Notes: a model not told the origin generated them from the sequence alone. A DNA stretch of 6,227 nt from CAZVWV01 sp964631745 (GCA_964631745.1 CAZVWV010000171.1:1-6227); one strand, 5' to 3'; numbered from the stretch's first letter, positions 1 through 5,757 are shown. Numbers and translations: made by a program.

Positions 1-30
1 CGCCGCCTTCAGCCACTCGGCCATCTCTCC
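1..30 (-). tRNA. tRNA-Ser, partial (5' end only)
   Basis: Read on the minus strand, this is the first 30 nt of a tRNA: acceptor strand GGAGAGA, then TGGCCGAG and a D-loop typical of long-arm serine tRNAs. Its first 18 nt match the tRNA-Ser(GGA) at 943. The window edge removes the anticodon, so the isoacceptor cannot be read; GCU is a guess from the usual bacterial set. It lies 30 nt downstream of tRNA-Ser(UGA) on the same strand, so the two are probably co-transcribed. Confidence 0.85.
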
Positions 31-60
31 AGAACTTTTTACTCTTGCCAATAACAAACA

Positions 61-150
61 TGGCGGAAGGAGAGGGATTCGAACCCCCGGACCGGTTTCC
101 CGGTCTCTGGTTTTCAAGACCAGCGCCTTCAACCACTCGGCCATCCTTCC
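61..150 (-). tRNA. tRNA-Ser(UGA)
   Basis: This is a complete class II tRNA on the minus strand. Acceptor strands GGAAGGA and TCCTTCC pair, the discriminator base is G (position 64), and a CCA end is encoded (61-63). The anticodon stem CTGGT/ACCAG encloses the loop CTTGAAA, giving anticodon UGA. A long variable arm with a GGAAAC-type hairpin and a T-loop TTCGAAT follow. The long arm, G discriminator and TGGCCGAG D-arm are serine identity features. Its encoded CCA contrasts with the other two complete tRNAs here, which lack one. Confidence 0.95.
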
Positions 151-170
151 GCAGTAATTTGTAGCGAATA

Positions 171-199
171 ACGGTAACCTAGAGAGCGTTGTTTTTCAA
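171..199 (-). promoter_or_regulatory. Candidate promoter for the leftward tRNA-Ser pair
   Basis: On the minus strand, TTGAAA (194-199) is followed after 17 nt by TACCGT (171-176), about 20 nt before the 5' end of tRNA-Ser(UGA). The -35 match is good and the -10 match is weak (3 of 6). It rests on spacing and consensus only. Confidence 0.3.
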
Positions 200-215
200 G
201 GTGGCCCAAACAACG
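187..215. repeat. Inverted repeat between divergent tRNA genes
   Basis: CGTTGTTT (187-194) and AAACAACG (208-215) are perfect 8-bp inverted arms around a 13-nt loop. No gene ends here on either strand, so a terminator is unlikely. It overlaps the candidate -35 of the leftward tRNA promoter and could be an operator or chance. Confidence 0.4.
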
Positions 216-262
216 TAGGACGGGCTGTAAAATGCGGACTCTGTGGGTAATTCATGGGTATT

Positions 263-291
263 TTGCAATAATTAGAGGGATCTGGTAACTA
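263..291 (+). promoter_or_regulatory. Candidate promoter for tRNA-Arg and tadA
   Basis: TTGCAA (263-268) and TAACTA (286-291) are spaced by 17 nt, with the hexamer ending 16 nt before the mature tRNA-Arg 5' end. The -35 is fair and the -10 is poor. A promoter is expected here because the upstream genes are divergent, but its exact position is uncertain. Confidence 0.25.
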
Positions 292-307
292 GATTGTTCC
301 CTTGTGG

Positions 308-381
308 GCACCCTTAGCTCAGTTGGATAGAGCGTCTGGCTACGAACCAGAAGGTCGGGAGTTCGAATCTCTCAGGGTGCG
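308..381 (+). tRNA. tRNA-Arg(ACG)
   Basis: This is a complete cloverleaf. Acceptor strands GCACCCT and AGGGTGC pair and are followed by discriminator G at 381. The anticodon stem TCTGG/CCAGA encloses CTACGAA, giving anticodon ACG, with a short variable loop and T-loop TTCGAAT. No CCA is encoded. In bacteria this tRNA is the known substrate of TadA, which converts A34 to inosine so that one tRNA reads CGU, CGC and CGA. The tadA gene starts 17 nt downstream, so a shared primary transcript is likely. Confidence 0.96.
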
Positions 382-398
382 TGTTCACGTAAGATTCC

Positions 399-899
399 AT
401 GAGTTCCTTCAAGATCTCCGCTGAAATTCAGTCTCAATTAATGGCGGCTGCGCTCCATGAAGCCCAGCAGGCATTTGACAGAGATGAAGTCCCGGTCGGC
501 GCTGTAGTTGCCAGAATTTGGAACGGTTCTCTCGAAATCGTTGCCCAGGCCGGAAATATGGTCGAACAGATGCAAAGCGCCGCAGCGCACGCAGAGTTCG
601 TGGCGATTCAAGCGGCCTCAAAGAGGCTAGGTAGCTGGCGTTTACAAGAGTGTGTTCTCGCAGTCACTCTTGAACCGTGTACCATGTGCGCCGGGCTCAT
701 CAGGCTTTCGAGAATCCCGACAATAATTTACGGAGCCGGCGATTCCAGGCAGGGGGCCTTCGGCTCGCTCTATGATCTCTCCCAAGACACCAGACTAGGA
801 AGCGTACCCCGAGTGATAGCAGGCCAAGAAGAGCGCGCCTGTAGCGAGCTCCTAACCAAATTTTTCGCCAAAAAACGGACCAGAACCAAGCAGATTTGA
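399..899 (+). CDS. tadA: tRNA adenosine(34) deaminase TadA
   Basis: The 166-residue product has the length and motifs of TadA, a zinc-dependent member of the cytidine deaminase fold that converts the wobble adenosine of tRNA-Arg(ACG) to inosine in the cytosol. The zinc and proton-shuttle motif HAE is at residues 64-66 (His64 ligand, Glu66 catalytic). The second motif PCTMC is at 93-97 (ligands Cys94 and Cys97). EVPVGAVV (30-37) is the typical N-terminal strand. The ATG at 399 gives the usual N-terminal helix, but no clear ribosome binding site precedes it. Met15 (441) is the only other plausible start and would shorten that helix. The gene lies between its substrate tRNA-Arg(ACG) and tRNA-Ser(GGA), both on the same strand. 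It ends in TGA. The lysine- and arginine-rich C-terminal tail fits RNA binding. Confidence 0.96.
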   Translation: MSSFKISAEIQSQLMAAALHEAQQAFDRDEVPVGAVVARIWNGSLEIVAQAGNMVEQMQSAAAHAEFVAIQAASKRLGSWRLQECVLAVTLEPCTMCAGLIRLSRIPTIIYGAGDSRQGAFGSLYDLSQDTRLGSVPRVIAGQEERACSELLTKFFAKKRTRTKQI

Positions 900-927
900 C
901 TTAATAACCGAATTACGAGCATATATT
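896..927 (+). promoter_or_regulatory. Possible promoter for tRNA-Ser(GGA)
   Basis: TATATT (922-927) is a 5/6 match to a -10 hexamer, 15 nt before the tRNA. The best -35, TTGACT (896-901), overlaps the tadA stop codon but sits 20 nt away, which is too long for a standard promoter. TTAATA (901-906) is an alternative with a 15-nt spacer. The tRNA may instead be processed from the tadA transcript. Confidence 0.25.
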
Positions 928-942
928 CCCCCAAAGCCCCAT

Positions 943-1032
943 GGAGAGATGGCCGAGTGGTTGAAGGCGCACGCCTGGAAAGTGTGTATAGGGTCAAAAG
1001 CCTTATCGGGGGTTCGAATCCCCCTCTCTCCG
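943..1032 (+). tRNA. tRNA-Ser(GGA)
   Basis: This is a complete long-arm tRNA. Acceptor strands GGAGAGA and TCTCTCC pair, with discriminator G at 1032. The anticodon stem CACGC/GTGTG encloses CTGGAAA, giving anticodon GGA. The long variable arm is followed by the T-arm GGGGG-TTCGAAT-CCCCC. The CCA end is not encoded (TAT follows). It begins 43 nt after the tadA stop. Confidence 0.95.
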
Positions 1033-1041
1033 TATTTTTGG

Positions 1042-1062
1042 CATCATCCCCTGACGGTGATG
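1042..1062 (+). other. Hairpin downstream of tRNA-Ser(GGA)
   Basis: CATCATC (1042-1048) pairs with GGTGATG (1056-1062) around a 7-nt loop, with one G-T pair. No T-run follows, so it is not a standard intrinsic terminator. It may mark the 3' trailer of the tRNA transcript or be chance. Confidence 0.3.
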
Positions 1063-1073
1063 ATCGCGAGAGC

Positions 1074-1116
1074 TAATAAAGGGTGGGTGTGAACATCTCC
1101 CTCCTTTGCTTTATTA
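1074..1116. repeat. Inverted repeat in the peptidase leader
   Basis: TAATAAAG (1074-1081) and CTTTATTA (1109-1116) are perfect 8-bp arms separated by 27 nt. The inner flanks (GGG-rich against CCTCC) can extend the pairing with mismatches. The right arm overlaps the candidate -35 of the peptidase promoter, so an operator is possible. No regulator is identified. Confidence 0.35.
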
Positions 1117-1138
1117 CCCTTGGAAACTGAGCTAGAAT
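1110..1138 (+). promoter_or_regulatory. Candidate promoter of the peptidase gene
   Basis: TAGAAT (1133-1138) is a 5/6 -10 hexamer, with TTTATT (1110-1115) 17 nt upstream as a weak -35. A transcript starting near 1145 would give a leader of about 35 nt before the ATG at 1180. Confidence 0.35.
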
Positions 1139-1179
1139 CCGGTCTTTCCTCAGTCAGCATTTATGTTAGGAAGTTTTTG

Positions 1180-1359
1180 ATGCGAATTGAGCGTGCCAAT
1201 GGTAGTCGTCCCCAATCAATCGACAACACAATACAACCGCCTCGCGCTTTAGAGGAGCTGGTGTGTGTTCGTAGGCATGAAACGGAAAGAACAGATCCGT
1301 ACCCGTGGATTGCGGGGAGGTCCGATCGCGTAATGGAACTGGCTGAAGCTGAAAATTGA
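1180..1359 (+). pseudogene. ptrB: N-terminal part of oligopeptidase B, ended by an in-frame UGA
   Basis: The ATG at 1180 follows the ribosome binding site AGGAAG (1168-1173) by 6 nt, the best such signal near this gene. The 59 codons read like the N-terminus of oligopeptidase B, with TERTDPYPWI (compare the family's D-x-Y-x-W-L segment) and ending MELAEAEN. The TGA at 1357-1359 stops the frame where family members continue with another residue after E-N. The same frame stays open after it (FVEAELLGPTEALRNTLVAE) and joins the ORF at 1420. Without the stop, the gene would encode 697 residues, close to the 686 of E. coli PtrB. A CGA-to-TGA transition (Arg to stop) is the simplest origin, but TGG or GGA are also possible ancestors. 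A sequencing error cannot be excluded. Confidence 0.8.
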
Positions 1360-1419
1360 TTCGTTGAGGCTGAGCTTCTTGGGCCCACGGAAGCGCTTAG
1401 AAATACATTAGTAGCCGAA

Positions 1420-3273
1420 ATGAGGCTTCGTATCGCTCCAAGCGAGACAACTCCGCCAGTCAAGCTTGGAGATTATTTTTATTTTGAGCAGTATGTTCCA
1501 AACCGTGAGCACGCGCTCTATGTCAGGAAAGGTACTGCGCCGGAAGCCCCAGAAGAGATTTTGCTTGATCCAAATATTTATAACGAGGGGTATCCGGGCC
1601 TCTCAGTCGAATCTGTCGCTTATTCTCCGGACCAACGTTACTTCGCATATGCCATCGATTTTGAAGGCGACCTCAAGACCAGTATCTTTGTTAACGATCT
1701 AAAGACAGGTGAGGCGGTAGAATCGGCCAGGCGCGAAGGGATTTCATCCATCGTTTGGCTAAACTCAGAGGTGCTTCTGTATTTGACCGCAGATGAAACG
1801 GGGCGACCAAATAAGGTTTGGGCGATGTCGGTATCGGCCGATGAAGAGGGTGATACGTTCGTCCTTACCGAAGACGATCCGCTGTTCATGCTAGATCTAG
1901 AGCGCACGGAAGATAAGCAGTTTGCACTGATCTCTTCAGAAAGTCGGGATAGCTCGAAATGCTATTTTGTAAACGCCGAGGATAACAATTGTAAAGCGCA
2001 TCTTCTTCTTGAGCCGATCCCTGGAGTACAGATTGCGGTCTCTCACCAAGATGGTGACTTTGTGGTGCTTACGCAAGAATATGGCCAGAACGGGGCAGTG
2101 TGCCGGTTAAATCCTGTTACAGGTGACCGCTGCGTCATTTTGAATTGCGATTCCTCGGTTGTGAGAGACGATCTGTTTGTTACAGCCAATTATATAGCTG
2201 TGCAAGAACTCGTTAATGGCCTGGTGCAAATTCGTATACTCGATGCCGAAGATCAAGTTCAAAAAGTAGTCACGTTTGATGAGCCATCTTATGCCGCGCA
2301 ACTTCAGAGCAACTTCGATTTTGCGTCTGACAGATTGTGGCTACATTACAGTTCATTTGTAACCCCCCAAATGGTTTATGAACTTGACCTAAAATCCGGA
2401 ACGCTTGTGATACTTAGAAAGCCTGAATTAGCTAGCCCAATAGATAACTCACAATACGTCGTCGAAAGAATATTCGCAGAAGCGGCTGACGGTACGTTGG
2501 TGCCGATCTCCCTCTTTTATAGGAGTGATATCCGGCTTCCCGCGCCGTGTCTAGTAATGGGTTACGGAGCCTATGGTGAGATGTATGAGGCCGAATATTC
2601 CGCCCATCGTTTTCCTCTTGTGGATCGGGGTTTCATAGTAGCGATCGCACATGTTCGTGGAGGCGGTGAAGGTGGCAAAGGCTGGCATGATGGCGGCCGC
2701 TTGCTCAATAAATGGAACTCGTTCAAGGATTTTATTGCCTGCTTGGAGGAACTCATTAAGAAAGGACTGGCCGATAAGGAGCGCATCGCAGTTTACGGCG
2801 GTAGCGCTGGCGGCCTTTTAGTGGGCACTGTGATCAACGAGCGACCGGACCTAATAAACTCTGCTGTCCTGGACGTGCCGTTCGTGGATGTAATCAACAC
2901 CATGTCGGACCCGACCCTTCCCATGGTCGAGGCCGATAAGATTGAAAATGGCGATGTAGATAATGGGGAACATTATCGGTATATGCTCAGTTACTCGCCT
3001 TACGAAAACCTCGGGAAACAAGGTGGTGAGATCCCCAGCGTTCTGGTTCTTCTAGGTTGGAACGATGAAAACGTCCAACCCCATGAGGGACTTAAATATG
3101 CTCAGCGGTTGCGGGCTGTTCGTGATCGAGGCGATCTGAATCCCACGTACGTGCGTTGCGAGATGGCGACTGGCCACGCAGGGCCGACCGGCCGTTACGC
3201 CGGGCTTGGCGATTTGGGCCATAGTGCACGCCTTTGTTATTTCGGAACTGGGTGGCTAGGGTCCTATAATTGA
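1420..3273 (+). CDS. ptrB: Oligopeptidase B-like S9A serine peptidase, main open frame (lacks N-terminal ~80 residues)
   Basis: The 617-residue frame carries most of an oligopeptidase B, a cytosolic serine peptidase that cuts short peptides, classically after basic residues. The beta-propeller occupies roughly residues 1-350 and the alpha/beta-hydrolase domain the rest. The triad is visible: Ser462 in GGSAGG, Asp549 in GWNDENV and His586 in GHAGPTGR. VRGGGE near 413-418 and YMLSYSPYENL are further family marks. Against E. coli PtrB recalled from memory, the acidic sites D460/D462 align with Glu390/Glu392, and the P1-pocket pair E576/E578 aligns with Asp506/Ile508, so substrate preference may differ. 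The ATG at 1420 has no ribosome binding site. The frame extends upstream to 1180 except for the UGA at 1357-1359, so this is not the ancestral start. A product starting here would lack the N-terminal segment that packs against the catalytic domain. It ends 15 nt from the convergent ribbon-helix-helix gene. Confidence 0.9.
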   Translation: MRLRIAPSETTPPVKLGDYFYFEQYVPNREHALYVRKGTAPEAPEEILLDPNIYNEGYPGLSVESVAYSPDQRYFAYAIDFEGDLKTSIFVNDLKTGEAVESARREGISSIVWLNSEVLLYLTADETGRPNKVWAMSVSADEEGDTFVLTEDDPLFMLDLERTEDKQFALISSESRDSSKCYFVNAEDNNCKAHLLLEPIPGVQIAVSHQDGDFVVLTQEYGQNGAVCRLNPVTGDRCVILNCDSSVVRDDLFVTANYIAVQELVNGLVQIRILDAEDQVQKVVTFDEPSYAAQLQSNFDFASDRLWLHYSSFVTPQMVYELDLKSGTLVILRKPELASPIDNSQYVVERIFAEAADGTLVPISLFYRSDIRLPAPCLVMGYGAYGEMYEAEYSAHRFPLVDRGFIVAIAHVRGGGEGGKGWHDGGRLLNKWNSFKDFIACLEELIKKGLADKERIAVYGGSAGGLLVGTVINERPDLINSAVLDVPFVDVINTMSDPTLPMVEADKIENGDVDNGEHYRYMLSYSPYENLGKQGGEIPSVLVLLGWNDENVQPHEGLKYAQRLRAVRDRGDLNPTYVRCEMATGHAGPTGRYAGLGDLGHSARLCYFGTGWLGSYN

Positions 3274-3288
3274 GATTCCAGGGAGAGT

Positions 3289-3525
3289 CTACGACCACAA
3301 GTCGTCCTCACTCAAAGGGTTTTCAACATTAGTAAGGGGTACCTTAAGCCCGAAGCCTATTAGCGATCGGAATTCCGATTTCGGTTTCTGTTGCTCAAGC
3401 GCTGCGAGTGCCTCGGCCACCGCTAGGCGTAGAGCTTCTGATTTCTTCGTTAAGCCCTTCAATTGCATATAGCGAGCGAGCACTTTTTCAAAAGCGGCAT
3501 CCAGGTTCAGGTTAAACTGCTTCAT
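3289..3525 (-). CDS. Ribbon-helix-helix antitoxin-like protein, orphan
   Basis: The 78-residue product starts with an alternating strand (KQFNLNLDAAFEKVL), then two helices separated by a LKGLTKKSEALRLAVAEAL turn. This is the layout of a ribbon-helix-helix DNA-binding domain as in type II antitoxins. The C-terminus ends acidic and aromatic (LSEDDLWS), a common tail for binding a toxin. No toxin gene follows: the space downstream on this strand is the convergent 3' end of the peptidase gene, and nothing recognisable lies upstream. A palindrome directly before the ATG suggests autoregulation. No good ribosome binding site is seen. It could also be a stand-alone transcriptional regulator. Family assignment is by pattern only. 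Confidence 0.7.
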   Translation of the reverse strand: MKQFNLNLDAAFEKVLARYMQLKGLTKKSEALRLAVAEALAALEQQKPKSEFRSLIGFGLKVPLTNVENPLSEDDLWS

Positions 3526-3526
3526 G

Positions 3527-3540
3527 TCTATAAATATAGA
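3527..3540. promoter_or_regulatory. Palindromic candidate operator of the ribbon-helix-helix gene
   Basis: TCTATA and TATAGA form 6-bp inverted arms around AA, ending 1 nt before the start codon at 3525. A second small palindrome, ATCA-ATA-TGAT, lies at 3544-3554. Paired short palindromes at the promoter are where ribbon-helix-helix antitoxins usually bind to repress themselves; the link is inferred. Confidence 0.45.
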
Positions 3541-3898
3541 TACATCAATATGATAGATTTGTGGCCGGGTGTTTTAAGCAGATTCTCTAATCTAAACATG
3601 TGCTCTGATGCCTAAAAAGCTACGCTCGTCGGCGATCAAATCAAAAACTAATAACCTGCTCCACCACGGCAGTGTCGCCTGACACTCTATATATTGCGAT
3701 CGGAAAACTATAGGAATAAACACCATCACTTGAAACCTTGACGGAATAATTTCCCGATACGCCGGAGCGGACGCCGCTAAAGTGCATGGCCTTGACGAGA
3801 TCCAATCCGCGTTAAAGCCACAAGAGCCGCCCTGATATTTAGAATTGTTTTACGCGGCTATTCGCAAAGCTCGAACAACTCTTATTGGACACTAGTGA
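3541..3898. other. Intergenic stretch without a convincing gene; possible decayed remnant
   Basis: About 360 bp lie between the ribbon-helix-helix start and the glycosyltransferase stop. On the minus strand a 48-codon ORF (ATG 3787 to TGA 3641) reads protein-like, with SGNYSVKVSSDGVYSYSF and IYRVSGDTAVVEQVISF resembling the end of a beta-rich protein. It has no ribosome binding site, and its frame is closed upstream by TAA at 3812-3814. A neighbouring minus frame is open for about 85 codons across the same stretch but lacks a start. This may be the end of a degraded gene. I recognise no family, and chance remains possible. No terminator for the glycosyltransferase is evident. Confidence 0.3.
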
Positions 3899-4825
3899 TT
3901 ATCCCACTCGACTTTTGATCTGATCGATGAGGAGCTGGAGGTGGCCATGCGGAATATTTTGCTCTATTAATTGTGGAATCAGATCTGCGGCAACGCCAAG
4001 ATCTCCGGATTGGATGAGAGCAATCGCATGCCAGAACGCATAGAGTGCCGGCGCAGGGAGCTCAATTTGCAACGGGACTGTTACTGCATGATCGAAACTC
4101 GGATCCAACAGCATTCGCCTTGGGTGTACATCAAGCGTGGCTAGAGACCAGCGCTTCTGATACAGGCCAAGATCATGTTCGAGGCCTTTTAGGTTCGTCT
4201 GTTTCTGGGTATCAAGGAGGTTGTGGTGAACTACCTGGCAGCTAGGCAGTGGCGGTAAGACTAGACCCAAAGCAGCCAGCTTCTGTGTCAGATCGGCATC
4301 GGCACAATAGAATTGATAGTCTGTACTTATATAACCGATGCTTTCAAGGATGTCGCGCCGCAGAATTCCGAAATTCAGAAGAGGAATATTCCCAACAAGA
4401 AAGTCGATTCCGAACATGTTCCAGCCAGGTTCCGCAATCTCATTCCGATAGTAGAATGTAGCCCCGGGTGGGTCGGTTGTAGCCCTCTCTACGGCCTCGA
4501 TGGCATTGCAAAAGCAGCTCTCGTTAAAGGTTGTATCATCACTGGCATAGGTAACCCAGCGCCCACGACATGCTCTAAATCCTTGATTGTATAGCTCTGG
4601 CCAGGAGTGACGCCCTACACCAAGGCTGGCGCTTTCGCTGATTACTTTTAACGTCGGAAACTCCCGCAGTACGGAACTGGTATCATCTGTAGAGTCTCCG
4701 GCTACCACAATTACTTCATATTGTAAGCCAACTGAGGCTGGCCCGATCGAATTGAGCATCTGGCGCAAGAGAGGCGCGCGATTTTTTGTTGCAACTACTA
4801 TGCTCAGGTCAATCACTTGTTTCAT
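3899..4825 (-). CDS. Family 2 glycosyltransferase
   Basis: The product of 308 residues (from ATG 4825) transfers a sugar from a nucleotide-activated donor, probably onto a cell-surface glycan or a glycosylated protein. The GT-A fold is visible: strand LSIVVATKNR (7-16), VIVVAGDSTDD (38-48) with the nucleotide-binding acidic residues, and the metal-binding DXD-like motif as SDD (95-97). FGILRRDIL (152-160) and ADADL (175-179) lie where the acceptor loop and catalytic base are expected. The last 80 or so residues are helical and unassigned. ATG 4825 is preferred because it starts 4 nt after the stop of the methyltransferase gene. A GTG at 4864 would add 13 residues and overlap that gene by 35 nt. 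Neither start has a strong ribosome binding site, so translational coupling is likely. No membrane segment is apparent. Confidence 0.88.
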   Translation of the reverse strand: MKQVIDLSIVVATKNRAPLLRQMLNSIGPASVGLQYEVIVVAGDSTDDTSSVLREFPTLKVISESASLGVGRHSWPELYNQGFRACRGRWVTYASDDTTFNESCFCNAIEAVERATTDPPGATFYYRNEIAEPGWNMFGIDFLVGNIPLLNFGILRRDILESIGYISTDYQFYCADADLTQKLAALGLVLPPLPSCQVVHHNLLDTQKQTNLKGLEHDLGLYQKRWSLATLDVHPRRMLLDPSFDHAVTVPLQIELPAPALYAFWHAIALIQSGDLGVAADLIPQLIEQNIPHGHLQLLIDQIKSRVG

Positions 4826-4829
4826 GGCG

Positions 4830-5669
4830 CTAAGATGACCGTGGATTAGATGCCAAGAGCTCACTTAGTCGTTGCGCGACACTCTGGGCTCCAACAGACA
4901 CTCCGACAGGTACTCCAACCGTCGTTGTGCCGATCGCTGAATACAGCTGCACACCATTTTGAAACACATGGAATGGTGAGATCTGAGCTACTGGATAGCA
5001 GCTCCGAATGCCATTCTGCAGATAAGAGTGGTGGACCCAGCCATGCTCCGGAGCAGCGCCGTGGAGCTGGCCTGATATATAACATAAAGAACTATTGAAG
5101 AAGCGCTTCTCGATCGCTGTTAATTGTAGTGCGGCCGGAGTTTCTGAGAGCGCAAAAGTTGAGACAAAGAGATCGGCCTTTTGTGTCATCTCCTTCATAT
5201 AATGAACTGGAACTAAGTGAATAGCTCCCGCCTTGGGGGTGAAGGTTCCGGACTGCTCAATGATGATATCGGCATTCGGTAATTCCGATCTTAGAAACAA
5301 ATATTGAAGGGCTAACAATTCCGGTAGATCGATTAAGATAAGATTGGTCTCCGGCAGAAAATGCTTAAAGATCCGTGCCAAATTTCCGTAACCAGATCCG
5401 AATTCGATAATAGATCCAGGCTGCCTGACAATCTGCTTGGCGCGCTCAATTATTACCGCAGCATAATACAGGTGTCCTAGCGTGTTAACGGAGCAGTCAA
5501 ATGTCTCGCATTCCCGTGGCAAATATCCAAATGTAGAGTCGCGAAATGTTTTTAGAGAATTCGCGAACTCTTCGGTAACACAATGAGTTAGGTGGGTAAC
5601 TTCAAACTCCTGCGAAAGAGTCATGCCTTGGCGAACCATCATTCCTTGAAGGTGTCTCTGCACGGCCAT
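4830..5669 (-). CDS. SAM-dependent methyltransferase, putative sugar O-methyltransferase (3' part of a MITE-split gene)
   Basis: The frame holds a class I SAM-binding domain: motif I SIIEFGSGYGNLA (86-98), motif II acidic residue in LILIDLPELLALQY (110-123), then FVSTFALSET (168-177). The G-x-G-x-G loop followed by IDLPE resembles putative sugar O-methyltransferases found in polysaccharide and glycosylation loci; this assignment is by pattern. The last 25 residues are low-complexity (VGVPVGVSVG). The ATG at 5669 and codons 2-3 (MAV) come entirely from the right-reading terminal repeat of the inserted element; native sequence begins at Gln4. The ancestral protein continued upstream as the 5788-6009 fragment. 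ATG 5642 and 5639, behind AAGGA, are alternative starts. The catalytic domain is intact, so activity is possible if the first ~68 native residues are dispensable. The glycosyltransferase follows 4 nt after its stop. Confidence 0.85.
   Translation of the reverse strand: MAVQRHLQGMMVRQGMTLSQEFEVTHLTHCVTEEFANSLKTFRDSTFGYLPRECETFDCSVNTLGHLYYAAVIIERAKQIVRQPGSIIEFGSGYGNLARIFKHFLPETNLILIDLPELLALQYLFLRSELPNADIIIEQSGTFTPKAGAIHLVPVHYMKEMTQKADLFVSTFALSETPAALQLTAIEKRFFNSSLCYISGQLHGAAPEHGWVHHSYLQNGIRSCYPVAQISPFHVFQNGVQLYSAIGTTTVGVPVGVSVGAQSVAQRLSELLASNPRSS
5651..5660 (+). repeat. Target-site duplication, left copy
   Basis: GGTGTCTCTG directly abuts the left terminal inverted repeat and matches the right copy at 9 of 10 positions. 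The single difference (5655 against 5809) is silent: AGA and AGG both encode Arg on the minus strand. Confidence 0.85.
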
Positions 5670-5678
5670 TAAGTTAAG
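5661..5678 (+). repeat. Terminal inverted repeat, left
   Basis: CACGGCCATTAAGTTAAG is perfectly complementary to 5787-5804. Read on the minus strand it ends in ATG-GCC-GTG, which supplies the start codon and codons 2-3 of the downstream methyltransferase frame. Confidence 0.9.
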
Positions 5679-5729
5679 CGTCGTTTGCTCGTAACTCGCG
5701 CACGGTCCAGTAAGGCTGTTGGAACAACC

Positions 5730-5757
5730 GATATATTTAACTAGCCCGCCAAGTTAA
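5730..5757 (-). promoter_or_regulatory. Candidate outward promoter inside the element
   Basis: On the minus strand TTAACT (5752-5757) is followed after 16 nt by TATATC (5730-5735). Each hexamer matches 4 of 6 consensus bases. Transcription would start near 5723 and run into the methyltransferase fragment. It may be chance in AT-rich sequence. Confidence 0.3.

Noticed and set aside
1357..1359. Alternative genetic code in which UGA is a sense codon
   Set aside because: tadA and the peptidase both end in UGA at the lengths expected for their families, and tryptophan is encoded by TGG.
1120..1359. Separate small gene starting at TTG 1120
   Set aside because: The first 20 codons have no family resemblance or ribosome binding site. 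The ATG at 1180 has both, and the frame is the peptidase N-terminus.
1357..1394. Selenocysteine insertion at the UGA, with a hairpin GCTTCT/GGAAGC (1374-1379, 1389-1394) downstream
   Set aside because: The position is not catalytic and no selenoprotein is known in this family. The stem is only 6 bp with one G-T pair and a large loop, and no selenocysteine genes are seen.
3291..3305. Hairpin ACGAC-CACAA-GTCGT as a terminator for the peptidase gene
   Set aside because: The stem is only 5 bp, no T-run follows, and it lies inside the 3' end of the convergent gene.
4249..4594. Plus-strand ORFs opposite the glycosyltransferase
   Set aside because: They are antisense frames of a gene with clear GT-A motifs and have no recognisable protein features.
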